Translations under genes and position numbers: made by a program | Origin: a bacterium | GTDB lineage: Bacteria; UBP6; UBA1177 | Reading direction: 5' to 3' | Assembly (NCBI GenBank): GCA_017405875.1 | Contig: JAFQZM010000017.1 | Coordinates: 1 to 64,000, forward strand | DNA: 64,000 nt | The notes under the pieces: model-generated | The model's database searches: none | The model's input: the letters and a program-made list of their open reading frames with translations, nothing else | What the model was told of the DNA's origin: nothing | Shown here: positions 8,286-15,172 of the stretch, piece by piece | Layout: each line of letters begins with the position of its first letter | How positions within the stretch are numbered: the first letter of the stretch is position 1

Positions 8286-9782
8286 TTATTCGATTGTCGG
8301 CTTGAAAAAGTCAAAGTTGACGTATTTTTTGTCTTTACTCTTTCTGACAGCCATTCCCGGATCGGTTTTTATGTAGATTTTCAAAACGCCGTCCACTTTT
8401 TTCGGATAAATGTATGAAACTTCTGCCTTGAAAGCGCGGGCATCGATAATGTTGAGTAAATATTGAGGAATTTTGTCGAAGTTGTGGACATCGATGACGA
8501 ATCCGCCGGTTATTTCCCTGAACTGATAGTCGACTTCGCCGTCAAGTTCTATAGTTATCCGGCTGAATTCGGGGAATTTTCTGAAGAAAATGTTTTTCAG
8601 CTTTCCTTTCTTTGCCAGTTTCGTAACCGGAAGATCGGGCAGTTTTTCGCTCAGAGTTGGTTCTTTTTCAGCTTTTACGACTTTAAGCTGACGAATTTCG
8701 CCGTCTTCCGATCTGACCGCTTTTTTGCGCTCGGCCAGACGTTTTTCTTCCTCTGCTTTCTGAAGCTCGGCTATACGTTTTTCCTCAGCCAGCCGCTTTT
8801 CTTCTTCTGCTTTCTGAAGTTCCGCGAGTCTCTTTTCTTCCGCTATGCGTTTTTCTTCGGCGATCCGCTTTTCTTCTTCCGCTTTTTTGAGTTCCGCAAG
8901 CCGCTTTTCTTCAGCTATGCGTTTTTCCTCGGCGATTCTCTTTTCTTCTTCCGCTTTTTTAAGCTCAGCGAGCCTTTTTTCTTCGGCCAAGCGTTTCTCT
9001 TCGGCAATTCTCTTTTCTTCAGCTATGCGTTTTTCCTCGGCCAAACGCTTTTCTTCTTCCGCTTTTTTAAGTTCTGCAACTCTTTTTTCTTCTTCGACAA
9101 GTTCGTTCATAAGGGAATTGACAAGTTCAGTTTCTCTTGCAGCAGCGAGGCGACGCTTTTCTTCTTCGGCCTTTTTAAGCTCGGCAAGCCGTTTTTCCTC
9201 GGCGAGACGTTTTTCTTCCTCAGCTTTTTGAAGTTCTGCGACACGCTTTTCTTCGGCAACGCGTCTTTCTTCAGCCAGGCGTTTCTCTTCTTCCGCTTTT
9301 TTAAGTTCCGCTATACGCTTTTCTTCTTCAAGCCGCCTGTTTTCTTCAGCTATGCGTTCTTCTTCGATTTTCCGCTCTTTTTCAGCCTGTGCGAGACGTT
9401 CCGCTTCTCTTTTTCCCGCGAATTTCGCTATGATCGTGTCGAAATTCTCGTCGTCAAGAAAGAGCGAGCGGCTGAGGCCCATGATTATCGTTCCTTTGCG
9501 GTTGAAAAAAGTGTACTGAGCGCCGGATTCAACAAAAAATATGAATCTTGTCATGCCGCCCGAGACGTTTTTTTCGACAGATTTCACCATGTCAGGCAAA
9601 TCGGTCAGATCGGTATCCTTGAAAGTTCCGCTTGCTTCGAAAACGATTCTTTCAGGGTTGTTCAGGCGGTATGATGAAAATGTCGGATTTTCGTCGGCGC
9701 TCTCGAAAATCAGATAAAAATTATCGTTGTCAGAAAGTGTCTGCAGCGAAAAAACAAAAAGAAAAATTAAAAGAAAGCTCAT
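8286..9782 (-). CDS. Exported two-AMIN-domain protein with a long charged coiled coil
   Basis: A 498-residue protein. Residues 1-17 form a signal peptide (SFLLIFLFVFSLQTLS). Residues about 18-115 (FYLIFESADENPTFSSYRL ... GTIIMGLSRS) look like an AMIN-type beta domain. Residues about 130-360 are an almost uninterrupted coiled coil of repeats such as EEKRLAEEKRIAELKKA. A second AMIN-like domain fills about 380-498 (FRKFPEFSRITIELDGEVDY). AMIN domains anchor periplasmic proteins to peptidoglycan or secretin complexes, so this may be a periplasmic spacer bridging two wall sites. The downstream order is slyD; upstream, an Asp-rich lipoprotein is 18 bases away. The exact partner is unknown. The coiled-coil DNA is strongly repetitive, so copy number may vary between strains. 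Confidence 0.75.
   Translation of the reverse strand: MSFLLIFLFVFSLQTLSDNDNFYLIFESADENPTFSSYRLNNPERIVFEASGTFKDTDLTDLPDMVKSVEKNVSGGMTRFIFFVESGAQYTFFNRKGTIIMGLSRSLFLDDENFDTIIAKFAGKREAERLAQAEKERKIEEERIAEENRRLEEEKRIAELKKAEEEKRLAEERRVAEEKRVAELQKAEEEKRLAEEKRLAELKKAEEEKRRLAAARETELVNSLMNELVEEEKRVAELKKAEEEKRLAEEKRIAEEKRIAEEKRLAEEKRLAELKKAEEEKRIAEEKRIAEEKRLAELKKAEEEKRIAEEKRIAEEKRLAELQKAEEEKRLAEEKRIAELQKAEEEKRLAERKKAVRSEDGEIRQLKVVKAEKEPTLSEKLPDLPVTKLAKKGKLKNIFFRKFPEFSRITIELDGEVDYQFREITGGFVIDVHNFDKIPQYLLNIIDARAFKAEVSYIYPKKVDGVLKIYIKTDPGMAVRKSKDKKYVNFDFFKPTIE
8725..9390 (-). repeat. Degenerate coding repeat (Glu-Lys-Arg-Ala coiled coil)
   Basis: DNA-level repetition inside the AMIN/coiled-coil gene. The plus strand shows recurring blocks such as cttttcttcttccgctttt and cgtttttcctcggc, encoding EEEKRLAE and EEKRIAELKKA units of 7 and 11-14 residues. 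Units are in frame, so length changes would alter spacer length without a frameshift. Confidence 0.85.
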
Positions 9783-9800
9783 GATTCCAAGCTGCTGAGA

Positions 9801-10583
9801 CTAATCACCGGAATTGTTGGGAGTGTTTGTCGTATCCCATTCGACTATTTCTGCAGCAATGCACTTGCCGTCGGGAATAAGTGTGAAATCGGACATGTAT
9901 TCGTTCGTTTCAGCCTGTTTCAGAATAAGATTTCTGATTTCGCCGGCAGTTCTGATTATACCTTCAACATCTTTGACTTCGGTTATCGTCAGAGTGCCGT
10001 GAGTCTGGAAATAGTATTCATCCGCAGTACCCAATTCTGCGTCAACCCAGACCATTACGCACTGCTCGCAGTTCATATAAGTTTCGTTGAGACCGGTTCC
10101 GAGCTCGTATGTTCCTTCCTTGATGTTACCCATCAGGTAAATTTTGATGATGTCGATCGCGTTGCCGCCTATAGCCGGTGACAAATAGCCGTTGATTTCA
10201 TCGGCGTAAGCACCGCCCATAGTTATTTTCGGAACTTCGATCATCGTGCACCCTTCCGCATTCTGCTCAAATTCCGGGTCAGGTTCATCGGTAGGTTCTG
10301 GCTCGGTGTCGGAATCTGTATCTCCCGTTGGTTCACCCGAATCATCGGCTGAATCAGCATTGTCAGTTGTCGTGTCAGGATTATCCTGTGCCGTATCGGT
10401 ATCATCCGCCGGTTCCGAATCAGTGTCGCCCGTAGGGTCAGCGTCATCGGTTGAATCTTCATCCGAAACTGTATCGGTATCGGTCGTATCTTCTTCATTT
10501 GAACTGCTGCACGCTACAAAGCAGGCAAGCGCCGAAAACAGAAGAATGAAGAAAATTTTTTCAATAAAATTACTTGTTTTCAT
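9801..10583 (-). CDS. Lipoprotein with Asp/Thr-rich stalk, unknown C-terminal domain
   Basis: A 260-residue lipoprotein. The signal peptide ends at a lipobox (CFVAC, Cys about 25). Residues about 28-100 are a low-complexity acidic stalk of Asp, Thr, Ser and Glu (TDTDTVSDEDSTDD and similar). A compact domain of about 150 residues follows, with two close cysteines in NCEQCVMVWVD and two more cysteines at its ends (GCTM, KCIA). The domain is not recognised. Its ATG overlaps the stop of the ZnuA-like gene by one base (TAATG), so the two are translationally coupled. That suggests the lipoprotein works with the metal-binding protein, although nothing in its own sequence proves metal binding. It probably sits on the periplasmic or outer face of a membrane. 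Confidence 0.8.
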   Translation of the reverse strand: MKTSNFIEKIFFILLFSALACFVACSSSNEEDTTDTDTVSDEDSTDDADPTGDTDSEPADDTDTAQDNPDTTTDNADSADDSGEPTGDTDSDTEPEPTDEPDPEFEQNAEGCTMIEVPKITMGGAYADEINGYLSPAIGGNAIDIIKIYLMGNIKEGTYELGTGLNETYMNCEQCVMVWVDAELGTADEYYFQTHGTLTITEVKDVEGIIRTAGEIRNLILKQAETNEYMSDFTLIPDGKCIAAEIVEWDTTNTPNNSGD

Positions 10584-12154
10584 TAATTCAAAGCTCCTTT
10601 TATCTCACTAGCTGTCTCTCTGATGTTTTCGAGAACATTTTCTTTTAAAGGATCAAGGGTGATAACGCGGACTTTCGTCTCTTCAGCTATCGATTTGATT
10701 ACTGAATCGGGGATCTGTGCCTGCATAAATACTGCTTTTGCCTCATTTTTCTTGATGAAATCGACAACTTTCGCCATGTCTATTGCGCCCGGTTCCTTTC
10801 CTTCAACTTCAAGCGGGATCTGTTTGAGACCGAATCTGTCGGCAAAATATCCGAAAGCGGGGTGATGAACTACAAAACTCTTTCCTTCAACATCTTTGAG
10901 GAGAGCTGCAACTTCGTCATTCACTTTTTTGATCTCAGCTTTCAGTGCTTCGCCGTTTTCGCGGTAGAATGCCGCATTGTCAGGATCGGCTGCGGAAAGT
11001 TCCGCAACGGTGTTGTCGGTCATAACGATAAGGTTCATCGGATCGAGCCAAACGTGAGGATCGTGCATTTCGGGGAAATGCGGCGGGAACGGGTGTTTTC
11101 CGTGATGGCATCCGCATTCCTTGCCTTCTTTGCATCCGCATTTGCCGTCAGCACAGCCTTCGCAGCCTTTTTCGTTGAGGCAGGCACAGCCGCCGTGTTT
11201 TTTGCAGCACTCTTTGTCGCCTTTGCACGGACATTCCTCGCCGCCACACTTAGGACAGCCTTTTCCGTCGTGACATTTGCACTCTTTTCCTTCTTTACAT
11301 CCGCACTTGCAGTCGGCACAGCCTTCGCACTTTCCGCCGCAGCATCCTTCGCCGCAGCCTTTGTCGCCGTGATGACAAGCGCACTCTTTACCTTCTTTGC
11401 AGCCACATTTGCAGTCAGCACAGCCTTTACCTTCTTTGCAGTCGCATCTCTTGCCGTCTTTGCATCCGCATCCGCATTTTTCACAGCCTTCGCAGCCTTT
11501 GTCACCGTGATGCTCTTTGTGGTGCGGACAACCTTCGTGCATTCCGTCGTGGTGATGATGTTCATGCTTATGTTCTTCAGCTTTCGGAGCGTCGAATCCC
11601 GGAAGCGAACACACATCAACACCGCATTCCTCTTTTTCAAGCTTTTCACCGTGCTTGCATCCGCATTCCCTGCCTTCTTTGCATCCGCACTTGCAGTCTG
11701 CACATGCTTCGGCACAGCCTTTGTCGCAGTGATGATGAGGATGAAAATGTCCTTCCATTTTGCGGAAATTTATTCCTTTCGCCATATCGGCAAAACGGAT
11801 GTTTTTGTAGTCAGCGGCAAGTTTTTCGATAGAAGCTGCTTCGAAGGGAACTCCGATTTTGAGGTAAAGTGCGGAATCTTTGAGGTCAGCCATCTTTTTC
11901 GGGCCCGGTTCATAAGTTTCAGGCGTGCTTGACGGCTCCATCATCGTGTTTACTCTGACTTTGTCCTTGCCGACGGACTTGACGATATAAGCCTGCGGCG
12001 GGATGCTGACAGTTACATTGAGAATGTCCCGTTTTTTTGCCGCGGTACTGGCCTCGCTACTGGCTGCGCTGTCCTTGGAAGCGGTTTTTTCACCGCAGGA
12101 AATGAGCACAAAAAGAGCCAGAAACAGAACAAAAATTTTCATGATTTTTTTCAT
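10583..12154 (-). CDS. ZnuA/TroA-like metal-binding lipoprotein with large Cys/His-rich (metallothionein-like) insert
   Basis: A 523-residue lipoprotein (lipobox LISC, Cys20). Residues 42-133 and about 364-523 form the two lobes of a cluster-9 (TroA/ZnuA) solute-binding protein: VSIPPQAYIV, PSSTPETYEPGPKK, DPHVWLDPMN, VVHHPAFGYFADRFGL and TLDPL. Family metal ligands are three His and one Asp or Glu. Here the first position reads PET (Glu79) rather than the usual PHT, while His367, the VVHHP His and the Asp of LDPL remain. The usual short His-rich loop between lobes is expanded to about 220 residues (135-355) with about 48 Cys and many His, built from repeats like CADCKCGCKEGKEC. No permease or ATPase genes are adjacent. 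It likely scavenges zinc or another thiophilic metal, but transport cannot be inferred. mrp lies upstream. Confidence 0.88.
   Translation of the reverse strand: MKKIMKIFVLFLALFVLISCGEKTASKDSAASSEASTAAKKRDILNVTVSIPPQAYIVKSVGKDKVRVNTMMEPSSTPETYEPGPKKMADLKDSALYLKIGVPFEAASIEKLAADYKNIRFADMAKGINFRKMEGHFHPHHHCDKGCAEACADCKCGCKEGRECGCKHGEKLEKEECGVDVCSLPGFDAPKAEEHKHEHHHHDGMHEGCPHHKEHHGDKGCEGCEKCGCGCKDGKRCDCKEGKGCADCKCGCKEGKECACHHGDKGCGEGCCGGKCEGCADCKCGCKEGKECKCHDGKGCPKCGGEECPCKGDKECCKKHGGCACLNEKGCEGCADGKCGCKEGKECGCHHGKHPFPPHFPEMHDPHVWLDPMNLIVMTDNTVAELSAADPDNAAFYRENGEALKAEIKKVNDEVAALLKDVEGKSFVVHHPAFGYFADRFGLKQIPLEVEGKEPGAIDMAKVVDFIKKNEAKAVFMQAQIPDSVIKSIAEETKVRVITLDPLKENVLENIRETASEIKGALN
11085..11755 (-). 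repeat. Cys-rich coding repeat inside the ZnuA-like gene
   Basis: Imperfect in-frame repeats encode units such as GCADCKCGCKEGKEC and CHHGDKGC. At least four good copies of CGCKEGKEC-like units lie within residues 135-355. On the plus strand they appear as repeated ttgcatccgcatttgc and similar strings. The base composition and reading frame are continuous with the flanking lobes, so this is an insertion within one gene and not a separate ORF. Confidence 0.85.
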
Positions 12155-12172
12155 GAGACATTCTCCCTCAAA

Positions 12173-13054
12173 CTAAATTTCACAAATATCCTCGATCTGC
12201 CTTGTGACAGATTCGAATTCTTTTGCAGTCGGGCTTTCGCTGTGTGCATAGACGAACGGAAGTCCGCAGTCGCCCGAATCGCCTACAGCGGGATCGAGCG
12301 GGATCTTTCCGAGCAGTTTAAGGTTGTATTTTTCCGCGATCTGCGTTCCGGCACCGACTTTGAAGATATCGGTGACCTTTCCGCAGTGCGGACAGACGTA
12401 ACCGCTCATATTCTCAACTATTCCGAGAATTTTGATGTTTGCTTTTTCGCAGAAGTTGACCGACTTTCTGACATCGGCCGCAGCGACTTCCTGAGGGGTC
12501 GTGACGAGGACCGCACCGGTGAGGTCTTCAACAATGTTGATGAGCGAAAGGAGCTCGTCGCCTGTTCCGGGAGGCGAATCGATAACGAGATAATCAAGCG
12601 TTCCCCACGAAACGTCTTTGAAAAACTGCTGGATCATTCCGTGTTTTATCGGGCCTCTCCAGATTATCGCGTCGTCTGAATCCTGAAGGAAAAAGCCGAC
12701 CGACATGATTTTGAGCGCGCCGAAAGTGATCGGTATGAACTTGTTGTTTTCGACATTTATTCTGCCGTCTTTCATGCCGAACATAGTCGGAATGCTCGGT
12801 CCGTGCAGGTCGATATCAAGAAGACCGACGGTTTTTCCGTCCATCGCGAGAGCCATTGCGATATTTACCGCAACGGAACTTTTGCCGACGCCGCCTTTGC
12901 CCGACATGACGAGGATCTTGTTCTTGATCTGACAGAGATTCTTTTTTATCTCCTGACGCACAAGAAACTGCTCGTCGTTTTCGTTTTCCATTCTCTTTTT
13001 AGCGCTGCAAGTAGTGCTTGTGCAACTTTCACACGAGTGTTTTTCTTCAGTCAT
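12173..13054 (-). CDS. mrp: Mrp/ApbC-type Fe-S cluster carrier P-loop ATPase
   Basis: A 293-residue cytosolic protein starting at ATG 13054, with GGAGG five bases upstream; a TTG four codons earlier lies across that site and is rejected. The deviant Walker A SGKGGVGKSS spans 51-60, followed by LLDIDLHGPSIPTMFG and the NBP35/Mrp signature IDSPPGTGDE. The C-terminal half carries the CPHC pair (GYVCPHCGK) that bridges Fe-S clusters in this family. The N terminus has three further cysteines (C8, C11, C16 in SCESCTSTTC), recalling the N-terminal cluster site of eukaryotic Nbp35, which most short bacterial Mrp proteins lack. It would assemble or transfer Fe-S clusters. It is first in a run with the ZnuA-like lipoprotein 18 bases downstream. 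Confidence 0.95.
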   Translation of the reverse strand: MTEEKHSCESCTSTTCSAKKRMENENDEQFLVRQEIKKNLCQIKNKILVMSGKGGVGKSSVAVNIAMALAMDGKTVGLLDIDLHGPSIPTMFGMKDGRINVENNKFIPITFGALKIMSVGFFLQDSDDAIIWRGPIKHGMIQQFFKDVSWGTLDYLVIDSPPGTGDELLSLINIVEDLTGAVLVTTPQEVAAADVRKSVNFCEKANIKILGIVENMSGYVCPHCGKVTDIFKVGAGTQIAEKYNLKLLGKIPLDPAVGDSGDCGLPFVYAHSESPTAKEFESVTRQIEDICEI

Positions 13055-13131
13055 AACTGCCTCCAATCAACTAAAAACGGGAGATTCTAAGGAAAAAAAG
13101 GAGAAAAACAAGATTCTTGTTTTCGGCGCGC

Positions 13132-13236
13132 TGCCGCGCCGATTGCCAATAGTGCCGCGCTGACTGCCGCGCCACTAAGGTCCTTAGGGTCCTTAGGGTC
13201 CTTAAGGTCCTTAAAGTCCTTAAGGTCTGCGCGGCA
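13132..13236. repeat. Intergenic tandem 9-mer array with GC-rich inverted arms
   Basis: Five consecutive 9-bp units (ggtccttag, ggtccttag, ggtccttaa, ggtccttaa, agtccttaa) occupy 13179-13223. They are flanked by perfect inverted arms TGCCGCGC (13165-13172) and GCGCGGCA (13229-13236). Two more TGCCGCGC copies lie at 13132 and 13153. The element sits 12 bases 3' of the malic enzyme stop. No ORF or T-tract is seen. Confidence 0.8.
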
Positions 13237-13248
13237 AAAGATCCTGCT

Positions 13249-14514
13249 TTATTTCAAAAATCTTTTTTCGAGGTTTTTCCGGTATTCTTCAAGATCGAGT
13301 TCAACTCTGTTGACACCCTCTTCCACCGCGGCTGAAGCGACTGCGAAGGCGACTTCGACTAAAACTCTGGGATCGAACGGTTTCGGAATGATGTAGTTTC
13401 TGCCGTATTCGAGCGAATCAAGCCCGTAAACTTTGAGGACTTCGGGCAGAACCGGCATTTTTGTCACTTTTATGAGTGCAGTTGTAGCCGCCATTTTCAT
13501 TTTTTCGGTTATCTGGCGTGCTCTGACGTCGAGTGCGCCTCTGAAGATCGCGGGAAATCCCAGAAGGTTGTTTACCTGATTCGGGAAATCGGTTCTTCCT
13601 GTGCCTACTATCGCGTCGGGGCGGGCAGTTTTTACTTCTTCGTAAGTGATTTCGGGGTCAGGGTTTGCCATCGGGAAAATAACGGGATCAGGTGCCATTT
13701 TTTTGAGCATTTCAGCTTTGACGAGCCCTTTGATGCTGACTCCGATGTAGATGTCGGCTCCTTCAAAAAGTTCCGAAAGCGATCTCGCAGTCGTGTTTCT
13801 GTACAAAAATCTGTGATATTCCGAAAGCCCGTCCTCTCTTCCTTCGAAAAGAACACCGTCTTTGTCGTAAGCGAAGACGTTTTCCTTCTTAATGCCGCAG
13901 TTTATGAGGTGTTTTGCGATCGCGACACCTGCTGCACCTGCACCAGTGAGGACGACTTTGCAGTTTTCGGGTTTTTTGCCCGCGATTTCAAGTCCGTTGA
14001 GGACTCCAGCCGCGCAGATCACAGCCGTTCCGTGCTGGTCGTCGTGGAAAACGGGGATGTTCATCGCCTTTTTGAGCTTTTCTTCGATCTCGAAGCAGCG
14101 CGGAGACGAGATGTCTTCAAGGTTTATGCCGCCGAAAGTTGGTTCGAGCGACTTCACTATTTCGACAAATTTGTCGGGATCGTGTTCGTCTATCTCGATA
14201 TCGAATGCGTCGATCCCTGCGAAACGCTTAAAAAGAAGCGCCTTTCCTTCCATGACCGGCTTTCCGGCGAGCGCACCGATATTCCCGAGTCCCAGAACCG
14301 CGCTTCCGTCGCTGATTACACCGACGAGATTCCCTTTTCCCGTGTAGTCGTAGACAGTTTCGGGTTTATCCTTGATTTCAAGGCAGGGAAGGGCGACTCC
14401 AGGCGTGTAGGCTTTAGACAAGTCGGCCTGAGTTGCACAGACTTTGGATGGAACGACTTCGAGTTTTCCCGGTTTCGGGTTCTTGTGATAACTGAGGACT
14501 TCTTCTTTGTTCAT
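13249..14514 (-). CDS. Malic enzyme (malate dehydrogenase, oxaloacetate-decarboxylating)
   Basis: A 421-residue cytosolic enzyme that oxidatively decarboxylates malate to pyruvate with NAD(P). It has the small bacterial form without the phosphotransacetylase-like extension of MaeB. Motifs include SKAYTPGVALPC near the N terminus (catalytic Tyr region), SDGSAVLGLGNIG, the divalent-metal acidic cluster GINLEDIS...FHDDQHGTA, and the dinucleotide fold VLTGAGAAGVAIAKHL. The cofactor, NAD or NADP, cannot be fixed by eye. A GGAG lies just upstream of the ATG at 14514. It stands alone between the initiator tRNA and the 9-mer repeat element. Confidence 0.95.
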   Translation of the reverse strand: MNKEEVLSYHKNPKPGKLEVVPSKVCATQADLSKAYTPGVALPCLEIKDKPETVYDYTGKGNLVGVISDGSAVLGLGNIGALAGKPVMEGKALLFKRFAGIDAFDIEIDEHDPDKFVEIVKSLEPTFGGINLEDISSPRCFEIEEKLKKAMNIPVFHDDQHGTAVICAAGVLNGLEIAGKKPENCKVVLTGAGAAGVAIAKHLINCGIKKENVFAYDKDGVLFEGREDGLSEYHRFLYRNTTARSLSELFEGADIYIGVSIKGLVKAEMLKKMAPDPVIFPMANPDPEITYEEVKTARPDAIVGTGRTDFPNQVNNLLGFPAIFRGALDVRARQITEKMKMAATTALIKVTKMPVLPEVLKVYGLDSLEYGRNYIIPKPFDPRVLVEVAFAVASAAVEEGVNRVELDLEEYRKNLEKRFLK

Positions 14515-14577
14515 TCTGTTCTCCGCTCAAAAATCAAGAAACATTGGTGAAAAAAGTCAAAAGAAGGCAAAAAAAAA

Positions 14578-14653
<76 letters not shown>

Positions 14654-14671
14654 ACCTCATTGCCGCGCAGT

Positions 14672-14699
14672 ATGATAGTTAGAATGTTTTTAATGTCAA
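14672..14699 (-). promoter_or_regulatory. Predicted sigma-70 promoter of the initiator tRNA
   Basis: On the minus strand TTGACA (14694-14699) and TATCAT (14672-14677) are separated by 16 bases, about 18 bases upstream of the mature tRNA 5' end. The spacing and near-consensus hexamers support a promoter. Confidence 0.7.
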
Positions 14700-14719
14700 A
14701 TTTTTTATGGCTTTGGATT

Positions 14720-15172
14720 TTATCTTATTCCGGTGCTTCCGAAGCCGCCTGCCGATCTTTCAGTCTCAGAAATATCTGAAACTATTTCGAAATTTGCCTG
14801 TTGAACCGGACTTACGACAAGCTGCGCGATGCGGTCGCCCTTTCTGATTTCAAAAGGCTTGTCCGACATGTTTGCCAAGATCACTTTGATTTCACCGCGG
14901 TAGTCGCTGTCTACCGTTCCCGGTGAATTGAGAACGAAAACGCCGTTTTTTGCGGCAAGTCCGCTACGGCTTCTCACCTGAATCTCAAAATTTTCGGGAA
15001 TTTCCGGAAAAACACCTGTCGAAACCATTTTCCAGTTGTTAGGATCTATTGAACAGTCCTCGTTTGAACAGATATCGGCACCGGCTGCCCCCGTTGTTTT
15101 GTATTCGGGAAGCGCCGCGCCTTCAGCTAATTTGAATTTTATTGAGATTTTATTTGTGATTTTCTCTGCCAC
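14720..15172 (-). CDS. dut: dUTP diphosphatase
   Basis: A 150-residue trimeric dUTPase that hydrolyses dUTP to dUMP and pyrophosphate. All five motifs are visible: AAGADICS, RSRSGLA, the uracil-binding hairpin NSPGTVDSDYRGEIKV, KGDRIAQLVV and the C-terminal lid RSAGGFGSTG. It starts at GTG 15172 with GGAG eight bases upstream, within the last codons of pnp, giving an overlap of 23 bases and likely translational coupling. The length and motif spacing are normal. Confidence 0.97.
   Translation of the reverse strand: MAEKITNKISIKFKLAEGAALPEYKTTGAAGADICSNEDCSIDPNNWKMVSTGVFPEIPENFEIQVRSRSGLAAKNGVFVLNSPGTVDSDYRGEIKVILANMSDKPFEIRKGDRIAQLVVSPVQQANFEIVSDISETERSAGGFGSTGIR

Noticed and set aside
8463-9674. 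Plus-strand frame of 403 codons opposite the AMIN/coiled-coil gene
   Set aside because: It is rich in Phe, Leu and Ser as expected from the antisense of Glu/Lys/Arg codons, with no start site or family match; a shadow of the coiled coil.
10862-11932. Plus-strand frame of 356 codons opposite the ZnuA-like gene, rich in Ala and Phe
   Set aside because: Antisense to the Cys-rich repeat produces apparent hydrophobic repeats; there is no RBS or matching domain.
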